Shown in pieces: positions 1 to 6,679 of a DNA stretch of 16,775 nucleotides. Under the pieces are notes generated by a model that saw only the letters and a program-made list of their open reading frames with translations, was not told where the DNA came from and searched no databases. Positions within the stretch are counted from its first letter, which is position 1. Each line of letters begins with the position of its first letter. Made by a program: the position numbers and the translations under genes. Origin of the DNA: an uncultured Lachnospiraceae bacterium (GTDB lineage: Bacteria > Bacillota > Clostridia > Lachnospirales > Lachnospiraceae). The stretch lies in assembly GCA_958402795.1 (NCBI GenBank), contig CATXUX010000056.1:1-16775 (forward strand), written 5' to 3'.

Positions 1-98
1 ACTTTAGATAGACATATCCCTTTTTCAATTACAATTTACGGAAACTCAAGAAGAAGCTATTTTCACAAACATTTTCCTGAACAATCTCTCTGCGGTTA

Positions 99-127
99 TT
101 GAAATATTTTCCTCATTCTGGTAAAAT
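99..127 (+). promoter_or_regulatory. sigma-A promoter of pduL
   Basis: A -35 box TTGAAA (99-104) and a -10 box TAAAAT (122-127) are separated by exactly 17 bases. The gene starts 37 bases downstream after the ribosome binding site GAGGTGAT (151-158). The 98 bases to the left hold no recognisable gene and are AT-rich leader or intergenic DNA. Confidence 0.7.
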
Positions 128-163
128 TGTACAAGTTTACATCAAAGTAAGAGGTGATGATTT

Positions 164-805
164 ATGGGACTTTCGATTCCCATCGAGACTTCTGCCAGGC
201 ACATCCACCTGTCAGAAGAGGATTTTAAACGGTTATTCGGAGCGGAGGCTGAACCTACCTATGTAAAAGAACTCAGCCAGCCGGGACAATACGCATGTAA
301 AGAGCGGCTTGCCGTGATCGGACCAAAAGGGCAGTTTGAAAAAGTCGTTGTTCTGGGTCCTTACCGCACGGCTACACAGGTAGAGGTGTCGGTGTCCGAC
401 ACGCGAAAGCTCGGGATCCCCGCTGTGATCCGCCAGTCCGGTGATATTTCCGATACTCCCGGCTGCACGCTGGTCGGCCCGGCAGGAACAGTCAGTCTGG
501 ACAAAGGAGTGATCGTCGCAAAACGCCATATCCACATGGCGCCCGTTGACGCGATGCGCGCCCATGTACATGACAATGACAACGTATTCGTTATCACAAC
601 CAGCTACGAACGTTCGCTGATTTTTTCGGATGTCGTTGTGCGTGTCAGTCCGTCGTTCCGGCTCGCCATGCACGTTGATACCGATGAGGCAAATGCATTC
701 GCCAACGAAGACAACCCGACCGGAGTCATATTAAAACTGTTTGACGGGCATACTTATAATCTGCAGATGTGGGCCGAGGAACTTCAGTCCGGCATCCGTC
801 GCTGA
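164..805 (+). CDS. pduL: phosphate propanoyltransferase (PduL-type phosphotransacylase)
   Basis: PduL-family enzymes exchange CoA and phosphate on short acyl groups (propanoyl-CoA or acetyl-CoA to the acyl phosphate), feeding an acyl kinase for ATP. The 213-residue protein shows the two family repeats: RHIHLS (residues 12-17, His13 and His15) and RHIHM (121-125, His122 and His124), the metal-binding histidines. It also has the conserved GPYR..TQVEVS stretch (66-76) and a C-terminal MHVDTDEANA motif (169-178). Only about ten residues precede the first His motif, so there is no N-terminal encapsulation peptide of the kind found on microcompartment PduL. No shell or diol dehydratase genes are nearby, so a cytosolic role in acetate or propionate formation is inferred. 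The start follows GAGGTGAT at a good distance. The next gene is an AEC permease 65 bases downstream, possibly co-transcribed. Confidence 0.88.
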   Translation: MGLSIPIETSARHIHLSEEDFKRLFGAEAEPTYVKELSQPGQYACKERLAVIGPKGQFEKVVVLGPYRTATQVEVSVSDTRKLGIPAVIRQSGDISDTPGCTLVGPAGTVSLDKGVIVAKRHIHMAPVDAMRAHVHDNDNVFVITTSYERSLIFSDVVVRVSPSFRLAMHVDTDEANAFANEDNPTGVILKLFDGHTYNLQMWAEELQSGIRR

Positions 806-870
806 GCAAGAAAAATCAGACAGAGGAAACAGATACGTATCTCTGTCCGGGGAAGGATACCATATATACA

Positions 871-1791
871 ATGTTTACACTGATTTTTAACCAACTGATG
901 AAAATGCTGATCATCATGGCCGTCGCTTTCGTCTGTTACCGGATCGGTCTGATCAATCAGGAAGGAAATAAGAATTTTTCCAATCTGCTTTTGATGATCA
1001 TCAATCCATGCCTGATCATCACGGTTTACCAGACAGACTATGATCCGGTTCTTGTTCGCGGTCTTCTCATTGCGTTTGCCGCCGCGGTCGTCTCCCATGT
1101 GATCGCCATCCTGATTTCAATGGTTCTGATCCGTGAAAAAGATAATGCGGAATGTGCGGTCGAACGTTTTTCCACGGTCTATTCAAACTGTGGGTTTATC
1201 GGGATTCCGCTGATCAGCAATGTACTCGGCAATGATGGTGTGTTTTATCTGACTGCTTATATGACCGTCTTTAACATTCTGAGCTGGACACACGGGCTGG
1301 GACTGATGAAAGGACATTTTTCGATTCGGTATCTAAAAGAAGGACTGCGCTCTCCCATGATCCTGTGCACAGTCACCGGTATGATTCTGTTCTTCCTGAA
1401 GTTGCGGATTCCGGGTGTACTGCTGGATTCCATGACTTATATCGCAGATATGAACACACCGGTCGCGATGATGGTAGCCGGATTTTCCGTGGCGCAGGCT
1501 GACTTGAAAAAATTAGTCTCTCATCTGCGGATCTACTGGATCTGCTTTTTAAAGCTTCTGCTTGTTCCGCTGTGCATCCTGCTGTTCCTCTGGATTGCAA
1601 GGGTTCCGTCAGACATTGCCTACGTCACACTGATCGCCGCCGCATGCCCGACCGCAACGACCACTACCATGATGTCCATCCGTTACAACCGGAACTATAC
1701 TTATGCTTCTGAGATATTTGCACTGACAACAGTCCTGTCCCTTGTCACGATCCCGCTCGTCACGTTAGCCGCAGATTATCTGATCCGGTAA
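871..1791 (+). CDS. AEC family transporter (auxin efflux carrier fold permease)
   Basis: This is a 306-residue, very hydrophobic integral membrane protein with about ten predicted transmembrane stretches in two halves, typical of the AEC/BASS-like permeases that export or exchange organic acids such as malate. Family-like features are the N-terminal hydrophobic helix followed by a short IGLINQEGNKNFS loop, the NCGFIGIPL segment near residue 110 (the conserved N-x-G-F-x-x-x-P helix break), and the TATTTTMMS segment near residue 270. The reading frame is open back to 769, overlapping pduL, but I chose the ATG at 871. The extra 34 residues are polar and unlike the family, and a purine-rich GGAAGGA lies at 851-857. 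The substrate cannot be told from sequence. Placement after pduL suggests a short-chain or dicarboxylic acid, as inference only. Confidence 0.82.
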   Translation: MFTLIFNQLMKMLIIMAVAFVCYRIGLINQEGNKNFSNLLLMIINPCLIITVYQTDYDPVLVRGLLIAFAAAVVSHVIAILISMVLIREKDNAECAVERFSTVYSNCGFIGIPLISNVLGNDGVFYLTAYMTVFNILSWTHGLGLMKGHFSIRYLKEGLRSPMILCTVTGMILFFLKLRIPGVLLDSMTYIADMNTPVAMMVAGFSVAQADLKKLVSHLRIYWICFLKLLLVPLCILLFLWIARVPSDIAYVTLIAAACPTATTTTMMSIRYNRNYTYASEIFALTTVLSLVTIPLVTLAADYLIR

Positions 1792-1797
1792 ACCACC

Positions 1798-1825
1798 AAA
1801 AAAAGAGGGAGTGATCCACTCCCTC
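1798..1825 (-). terminator. rho-independent terminator of the cytidylate-kinase-like gene
   Basis: On the minus strand a 9-bp perfect stem GAGGGAGTG / CACTCCCTC with a 3-base loop is followed by seven T. It lies 17 bases after the stop codon at 1843. The plus-strand reading lacks a good T-tract, so it would stop the convergent AEC transcript only weakly. Confidence 0.85.
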
Positions 1826-1842
1826 CTCTTACAAGATTACCA

Positions 1843-2472
1843 TCAGCGGGTTTCCCATTTTCTATAGATGCCTTCCAGCGCGTCCACCACGCCGTCCAGT
1901 CCCAGCAGGCTGGAATTGAAAAGCATCTGATGCGCCTCGATGCTGCCCCAGGTACGGTCTGTATGCTCCTCGTAGTAGGCTTTCCTCGTCTTATCCACCT
2001 GCTTGATTTTCTCCTTCGCCTTTTTCTCATTCAGATCATACAGCTTCATGATCCGGCGGATCCGGTCTTCCTTGTACGCCGAGACAAATACGTTAATACA
2101 GTTCGAATAGTCTCCGAGAATATAATCCGCACAGCGCCCTACAAAAATACAGGAACTGCGGTTCGCGAGCTTCTCAATGATCTCGGACTGCATATGGAAC
2201 ACTTTATCTGTCAGAGGCTCTTCATATTCCATCCCGTTCATGAATAAAATATAATCTCCCGAACCAAGCATCGTAGAAGTGGCATATCTCCCCAGCAGGT
2301 TCTCATCCACACGCTCTGCCTGCTCCGGGGTAATCTTTAATTCCTTCGCTGCCATACGGATCAGATTATGGTCATACAGCGGAATATCCAGCCTGTGCGC
2401 AAGCCGGTTTCCGATTTCATGACCTCCGCTGCCAAACTCTCTGCCGATCGTAATAATGATGTTGTCTGTCAT
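1843..2472 (-). CDS. cytidylate kinase-like family protein
   Basis: A 209-residue P-loop kinase-like protein of the 'cytidylate kinase-like' family (Cmk2-related), which is separate from the housekeeping Cmk. The N-terminal IIITIGREFGSGG (residues 5-17) is the atypical P-loop of this family, followed by RLDIPLYDHNLI, a nucleoside-monophosphate-kinase-like segment. SSCIFVGRCADYIL in the middle and a basic stretch (KEDRIRRIMKLYDLNEKKAKEKI, given by key residues R and K) resemble the lid region. The true substrate of this family is not established. The frame is open to an upstream ATG at 2541, but I chose 2472 because it directly precedes the MTDNIIITIGREFG family start and has AAGGAG nine bases upstream. 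It is monocistronic, divergent from trmO, with its own promoter and terminator. Confidence 0.85.
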   Translation of the reverse strand: MTDNIIITIGREFGSGGHEIGNRLAHRLDIPLYDHNLIRMAAKELKITPEQAERVDENLLGRYATSTMLGSGDYILFMNGMEYEEPLTDKVFHMQSEIIEKLANRSSCIFVGRCADYILGDYSNCINVFVSAYKEDRIRRIMKLYDLNEKKAKEKIKQVDKTRKAYYEEHTDRTWGSIEAHQMLFNSSLLGLDGVVDALEGIYRKWETR

Positions 2473-2576
2473 AAGATCACGCTCCTTGCTTTTATCGTTC
2501 TGTCTGTTCGTTCCTTTTACCGTGGCAGTGAACAGCAACACCCCGCCATTTTTCAGGAATGATTTCTGTTGCTTTT

Positions 2577-2605
2577 ATTATAGCGAAAGTTCAGAAAATG
2601 TGCAA
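2577..2605 (-). promoter_or_regulatory. promoter of the cytidylate-kinase-like gene
   Basis: On the minus strand TTGCAC (2600-2605) and a perfect TATAAT (2577-2582) are separated by 17 bases. The start codon is at 2472, so the leader is about 100 bases long. It holds a weak possible hairpin (TGGC...GCCA around 2523-2549) but no riboswitch that I recognise. Confidence 0.7.
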
Positions 2606-2648
2606 TCTGTTTTACTGTTTTCAGCCATTTTTTCGTATAGCATTTTCC

Positions 2649-2677
2649 TTGCAATGTTCTTCCGGTTCTGATAGAAT
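2649..2677 (+). promoter_or_regulatory. promoter of trmO
   Basis: On the plus strand TTGCAA (2649-2654) and TAGAAT (2672-2677) have a 17-base spacer. The start codon is 30 bases downstream, preceded by AAAGGAG. It sits back to back with the divergent kinase promoter at 2577-2605. Confidence 0.65.
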
Positions 2678-2707
2678 TCAACCAGAACATACAAAGGAGA
2701 ACGAATC

Positions 2708-3421
2708 ATGCCGTCACAATCTGATGAAAATGAAACACGACTCATCTGCCCGATCGCCCATATCCGCAACGGATTCACAGAGAAATTCGGCATCCCGCGC
2801 CAAAGCGGTCTTGCGGACATTCCGTCCAGGATTATTTTTGAGCCACAATACCGCAATCCGGAAGCATTTCGCGGACTGGAGGCGTATTCCCATCTCTGGC
2901 TGATCTGGGACTTTTCCGAGACACACAGGGATCGCTGGTCACCCACCGTGCGCCCGCCGCGGCTTGGCGGCAACACCAGAATGGGAGTATTCGCGACACG
3001 TTCCCCGTTCCGCCCAAATTCCCTCGGACTCTCCTGCGTCAGACTGGATAAAATCGAGTACGATCCGGCAGACGGTCCCGTTTTGTCTGTCACCGGAGCA
3101 GATCTGATGGACCAAACTCCGATCTACGATATCAAGCCGTATCTTCCTTACGTGGACAGCATTCCGGAAGCCGAGGGAGGCTTTTCCGACGATGTCAAAG
3201 ACCAGTCGCTTCATGTTGTATTTCCGGAGGAGTTTGCAAAACAGCTCACAAAGAGTCAGTCCCTCTGCCTGATGCAGATCCTTTCACAAGATCCCCGTCC
3301 GCACTATCAGCAGGACGCCGGACGGGTATATGGAATGTCATATGACGGACTGGAAATCCGGTTCACGGTAGACGGAGATACACTGACTGTACGCAGTGTG
3401 AAACCCGGTTTCCGCTCATGA
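2708..3421 (+). CDS. trmO: tRNA (N6-threonylcarbamoyladenosine(37)-N6)-methyltransferase TrmO-like
   Basis: TrmO (YaeB/TsaA/VirR family) methylates the t6A37 base of tRNA-Thr to m6t6A using S-adenosylmethionine, tuning decoding of ACY codons. The 237-residue protein has the family signatures in order: PIAHIRNGFTEKFGIPRQ (15-32), the SHLWLIWDF strand (61-69), MGVFATRSPFRPNSLGLS (92-109), which is the hallmark SAM/tRNA-binding segment, and DQTPIYDIKPYLPYVD (135-150). The second half matches the C-terminal TrmO domain, including KSQSLCLMQILSQDPRPHYQ. Length is as expected for the full two-domain form. The start is fixed by AAAGGAG seven to ten bases upstream. It is a single gene, convergent with the acyltransferase gene that ends 28 bases further on. 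Confidence 0.92.
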   Translation: MPSQSDENETRLICPIAHIRNGFTEKFGIPRQSGLADIPSRIIFEPQYRNPEAFRGLEAYSHLWLIWDFSETHRDRWSPTVRPPRLGGNTRMGVFATRSPFRPNSLGLSCVRLDKIEYDPADGPVLSVTGADLMDQTPIYDIKPYLPYVDSIPEAEGGFSDDVKDQSLHVVFPEEFAKQLTKSQSLCLMQILSQDPRPHYQQDAGRVYGMSYDGLEIRFTVDGDTLTVRSVKPGFRS

Positions 3422-3449
3422 ACAAAAGGACTCATGTGTTTCCGATGAA

Positions 3450-4463
3450 TCAGGTGATCTTTCGTCCGGCCTTTGTCCTTCGAAGAAGATACACACAGCC
3501 AAATGAAACTGCAAGTAACCCTGCCGTAAGGGCCGGAATGATCAGATATGCCGGGAAATCCCATGCTTTAAAATGTTTCTTGTAGCTGTCAAGGAACAGA
3601 ATATGGATCAGATAAATGCCGAAAGAGCAGCCGCTTATCCGGTCGATTCGTTTCTTTCCTGCTTCCTGCAGACGTATATTTCCGTCCCACGCACGCAGCA
3701 GCAACAGAAAAAACGACGCGCCGGCAAGTATCGTAAGAGGGCAGCCGTATTCCAGAAGCCGTTCATAATGATCCCCGGACTGTACGCTGATGTATGCAGT
3801 CAGCGCCATATTTACCAGACTGCTTCCTAAGAAAATGCCGGTCAGGCATTGTGTATTAACAGCCGGGGACTCTTTACATTTATACAGAATGTATCCGGCA
3901 AAGAAATAATACGAATAGCCTCGGTCCGCAAACAGCGGTACGTCATAATACAACTCTTCTCCCCGCAGGGACAGCAGATATCCCACTGTAACAACAAGGA
4001 AACCGCCTACAAGGAGTCCCCTCTCCAGTCTCTCATCCAGTCCCCTGAACATCGCCTGCTGAAACGGGAGCACAATATAGATCGGGATCATCGCATACAG
4101 ATACCACAGATGCGGTTCTGTCGGCGTCTGTATGACTTCATCCAGATCGACGGGCGTCTTCATATAACAAACATTGTGGACATAATAAATCAGGCTCCAC
4201 ACAAAAGTAGCTGTCAGAAACCGCCAAATACGCTTTTTATGTTTTTCGATCGTTTCCTCACGTCCCAGTAAAAGTGCTCCACTGATCATAAAAAAACAGG
4301 GTACGCTGACTCTGGCAAATGTATTTAAAAAAAGAGAGAATCCATATTCTCCGGCGCTGATGCGCCCAAAGGCTCTGCAATAATAATTTGATACATGGAT
4401 CACAATCACCATGACACAGGAAACGATCCGGATCAGTTCCAGATTATAATCTCTTTCCCTCAT
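3450..4463 (-). CDS. membrane-bound acyltransferase 3 family protein
   Basis: A 337-residue polytopic membrane protein of the acyltransferase 3 family (OafA/WecH/YiaH type), which usually O-acetylates surface glycans or peptidoglycan-linked sugars using cytoplasmic acyl-CoA. The N-terminus RERDYNLELIRIVSCVMVIVIH matches the family start with the conserved Arg and the essential-type His23 inside the first membrane helix. About ten hydrophobic helices follow, with SYYFFAGYILY and GCSFGIYLIHILFLD as family-like stretches. The start codon lies inside the end of dinB (20-base overlap) with AAGGGGG upstream, so translation is probably coupled to dinB. A surface-modifying enzyme in a DNA-repair operon is unexpected. 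The acceptor cannot be predicted. Confidence 0.85.
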   Translation of the reverse strand: MRERDYNLELIRIVSCVMVIVIHVSNYYCRAFGRISAGEYGFSLFLNTFARVSVPCFFMISGALLLGREETIEKHKKRIWRFLTATFVWSLIYYVHNVCYMKTPVDLDEVIQTPTEPHLWYLYAMIPIYIVLPFQQAMFRGLDERLERGLLVGGFLVVTVGYLLSLRGEELYYDVPLFADRGYSYYFFAGYILYKCKESPAVNTQCLTGIFLGSSLVNMALTAYISVQSGDHYERLLEYGCPLTILAGASFFLLLLRAWDGNIRLQEAGKKRIDRISGCSFGIYLIHILFLDSYKKHFKAWDFPAYLIIPALTAGLLAVSFGCVYLLRRTKAGRKIT

Positions 4464-5682
4464 ACTTCAAGTCCCCCTTATCTTTCTTCGTCATCCGGCT
4501 TGCTTTCACCACAGCGTCTTTCCCATATCTTTTCTGAATTTCTTCCATCGCGGCATTCAGTTTTTTGTGCTTTTCGTCCGGTGGTTTCGGCAGCTCGATA
4601 TCAAAGATCGACAACTGCTCCGGCTCCGATACGTCAACCAGCTTTGCCGTTCGGATTCCGAGCAGCCGCACCGGCTCTCCGTTCCATGATTCCCGGAACA
4701 GTCTGCATGCCGTTTCATAAAGTACCGCATCCTCAGCTGTCGGCTTTGAAAGCTGCATCTGGTGGGACATGGATCGGAAGTCATGATATTTTACCTCCAT
4801 GCTGACCATTCCGGCTTTCTGCCCTGCTTTACGCAGTCTCTTCCCGACACTTTCTGAGAGCTTTCGGAATTCCTTCTGCACTTCCTCATAAGTTCCCACA
4901 TCGCTGGAAAGTGTGATCGAATTTCCGATTCCTTTCGCCTCGCCCTGCTCCGGCTGAACCACAGAATCGTCTCTTCCATTTGCAAAATTCCAGAGCATCC
5001 GGCCGTGGCTCTTCAAATGCAGTTCGATCAGCGCCGGATCCGCCTGTGCCAGATCGCCGATCGTATGAATCTCCAGTTTCTTTAATGTCTCCACACTGGA
5101 ATGCCCCGCCATGAACAGATCACTGACCGGAAGCGGCCACATTTTCTGCGGGACTTCTTCCGGAAATAACGTATGTACCTTGTCCGGCTTTTCAAAATCC
5201 GACGCCATTTTCGCCAGTAACTTATTCGAAGAGATCCCAATATTTACCGTAAACCCGAATTTTTCCTTCACACCATCTTTGATTTTCATCGCGGCATACA
5301 CAGGGGACGGAAACCGGTCTGCGATCCCGGTAAAATCCATATAACACTCATCGATGCTGACCTGCTCGATTTCCTCTGTATAAGTCCGCAGGTACGCCAT
5401 CAGTCTCGCACTCTTCTCCCGGTACATTTTATGGTCCGGAGACGCCGTCACAAGATTCGGACACTTGCGAAAGGCATTCGCTACCGGTTCCCCGGTATGA
5501 ATGCCATATCGCTTCGCCGGGATAGACTTTGCAAGCACCACCCCGTGTCGTGACTTCTGATCCCCGCCGATGATCGCCGGGATCTCGCGCAGATCAACCT
5601 CTGCACCATTTTTCAACTGTTCCACTGCCGTCCAGCTAAGGAAAGCCGAGTTCACATCTATATGAAAAATAACCGATATCAT
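4444..5682 (-). CDS. dinB: DNA polymerase IV (Y-family translesion polymerase)
   Basis: This is a Y-family DNA polymerase that copies past damaged template bases. In the 412-residue protein the catalytic carboxylates are visible: Asp9 in FHIDVNSAF, and Asp111-Glu112 in SIDECYMD. The steric-gate aromatic is Phe14. The thumb helix-hairpin-helix region (HTIGDLAQADP, about 206-216) and the little-finger domain (about 255-350) follow. QLSIF at 356-360 matches the beta-clamp binding motif. The start is fixed by AAAGGAGGA, which overlaps the stop of the alkD-like gene, so the two genes are tightly coupled (14-base gap). The 5' end differs from E. coli DinB in having NSAFLSW rather than a DCFFA-type stretch, a variant I associate with clostridial DinB/UmuC proteins. 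No LexA-type box was found upstream. Confidence 0.93.
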   Translation of the reverse strand: MISVIFHIDVNSAFLSWTAVEQLKNGAEVDLREIPAIIGGDQKSRHGVVLAKSIPAKRYGIHTGEPVANAFRKCPNLVTASPDHKMYREKSARLMAYLRTYTEEIEQVSIDECYMDFTGIADRFPSPVYAAMKIKDGVKEKFGFTVNIGISSNKLLAKMASDFEKPDKVHTLFPEEVPQKMWPLPVSDLFMAGHSSVETLKKLEIHTIGDLAQADPALIELHLKSHGRMLWNFANGRDDSVVQPEQGEAKGIGNSITLSSDVGTYEEVQKEFRKLSESVGKRLRKAGQKAGMVSMEVKYHDFRSMSHQMQLSKPTAEDAVLYETACRLFRESWNGEPVRLLGIRTAKLVDVSEPEQLSIFDIELPKPPDEKHKKLNAAMEEIQKRYGKDAVVKASRMTKKDKGDLKYEGKRL

Positions 5683-5696
5683 AATACGTCCTCCTT

Positions 5697-6386
5697 TTAT
5701 CGGACGATCTTCAAACTCCGCAGATATGTCTTCTGCTCAGGACTGATCCGGTTGCTTTCTATCGACTTCTGTATTGCCTTATTATGAGTCCAGGTATCGA
5801 GCTTTCTTTCTTCTATGAAAGGAAGAACCGCTTCATACTGCTTTGCAAGAGCAGTCGCAAAATACCATGCCGTCATCATATTTACATAATATTCATCAGA
5901 CCGTATCTTTGCAACCATTTCCGGATAACTCAGGTCGAAGTCTTCGTCCAGAAAATGTTCCATCAGCATCCCGACCGCAAACCGTACCGTATAAGTGTCC
6001 TTTGATGAAATCCAGCATTTAATATGAGATAAAAGCTCAGATTTATGCTTTTTGAATATCTTCGGAGACATCTGGTCACACGTCGCCCAATTATCCACAT
6101 AGGGAAGAAACGAACACAGCTCTTCCATGCATTTCGAATAGTCCTTTATCTCAGAGATAATAAACGCATGAAGCTGGTTCTCGTCAAAATACTCGTGCGG
6201 CAGTGCAGAAAGGAATTCCCCGATATTATCCCGCTTCACCAGTCGCTTCGCCAGTTTACGTAATTCGGGCGTTCTTACGCCAATCACAGATTCCGGATCC
6301 ACGGTAGGGATCAGTTTGCTTTGAAAAGACCGGTACTTCTCATCCTGCAGTCTGAATAGTTCTTTTTTTATTTCGTCTGTAATCAT
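5697..6386 (-). CDS. DNA alkylation repair protein (AlkD-like HEAT-repeat glycosylase)
   Basis: A 229-residue all-helical protein of the AlkC/AlkD superfamily. AlkD excises N3- and N7-alkylpurines without base flipping. Family features seen are KLIPTVDPESVIGVRTPELRKLAK (key residues V35, G36, R38, P40), ISEIKDY, and YVDNWATCDQ, in which Trp100 and Asp104 (numbered from the chosen start) match the Trp/Asp pair of the AlkD active cleft. RFAVGMLM, YYVNMMTAWYFA and WTHNKAIQKSIES follow. Three in-frame ATGs exist (6425, 6416, 6386). I chose 6386 because it gives the family-like start MITDEIKKELF and has AAAGGAAG upstream, but 6416 also has a purine-rich site (GAGGGGGAATGAGG) and cannot be excluded. 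It is the first gene of the alkD-dinB-acyltransferase operon. Confidence 0.87.
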   Translation of the reverse strand: MITDEIKKELFRLQDEKYRSFQSKLIPTVDPESVIGVRTPELRKLAKRLVKRDNIGEFLSALPHEYFDENQLHAFIISEIKDYSKCMEELCSFLPYVDNWATCDQMSPKIFKKHKSELLSHIKCWISSKDTYTVRFAVGMLMEHFLDEDFDLSYPEMVAKIRSDEYYVNMMTAWYFATALAKQYEAVLPFIEERKLDTWTHNKAIQKSIESNRISPEQKTYLRSLKIVR

Positions 6387-6516
6387 ATTATTGCTTTCTT
6401 CCTTTGCCAGATCCATTGTCCTCATTCCCCCTCAAAAAAAATAATCCATTTTATCAACATCCCCCGTTGCCAGCAGTATAGAATAATAATCAAATAGAAT
6501 TCTTTCCCATTACTAT

Positions 6517-6545
6517 ATTATAAACTTCCTATTACAGAATATCAA
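6517..6545 (-). promoter_or_regulatory. promoter of the alkD-like / dinB / acyltransferase operon
   Basis: On the minus strand TTGATA (6540-6545) and a perfect TATAAT (6517-6522) are separated by 17 bases. The leader to the first gene is about 90 to 130 bases, depending on the start codon. The -35 box lies within the inverted repeat at 6529-6556. Confidence 0.72.
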
Positions 6546-6556
6546 AAATGTAATAG
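6529..6556. promoter_or_regulatory. inverted repeat over the alkD operon -35 box (candidate operator)
   Basis: A perfect 8-bp inverted repeat CTATTACA / TGTAATAG is separated by 12 bases, and the -35 box of the repair operon falls in its spacer. Position and symmetry suit a repressor site. No regulator can be named from sequence; it does not match the Bacillus LexA box. Confidence 0.5.
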
Positions 6557-6580
6557 AAAAACAATACAATTCTTGCCCTA

Positions 6581-6625
6581 TAAAAACAGCCTGCCATGAT
6601 GAAGATCATTTCACCATGACAGGCT
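6581..6625 (-). terminator. rho-independent terminator of clpB
   Basis: On the minus strand a 16-bp stem (6610-6625 with 6588-6603, including two G-U pairs) closes a 6-base loop and is followed by GTTTTTA. It begins 54 bases after the clpB stop. It ends clpB just before the promoter of the alkD operon, which runs the same way. Confidence 0.9.
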
Positions 6626-6679
6626 GCTCTGTAAAACCTGATACTCTCTTCCGGGAATACCTCGGCATTCCCAAAATCT

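Noticed and set aside
2578..3093. Minus-strand frame of 171 codons across the trmO start
   Set aside because: It overlaps the conserved trmO gene and the divergent promoters, and shows no recognisable domain.
3422..3449. Terminator between the convergent trmO and acyltransferase genes
   Set aside because: The 28-base gap holds no convincing stem with a T-tract. A weak AAAGGAC / GTCCTTT pairing reaches into the acyltransferase gene but lacks the features of a terminator.
5683..6556. LexA (SOS) box for the alkD-dinB operon
   Set aside because: I looked for CGAAC-N4-GTTCG type sites near the promoter and before dinB and found none.
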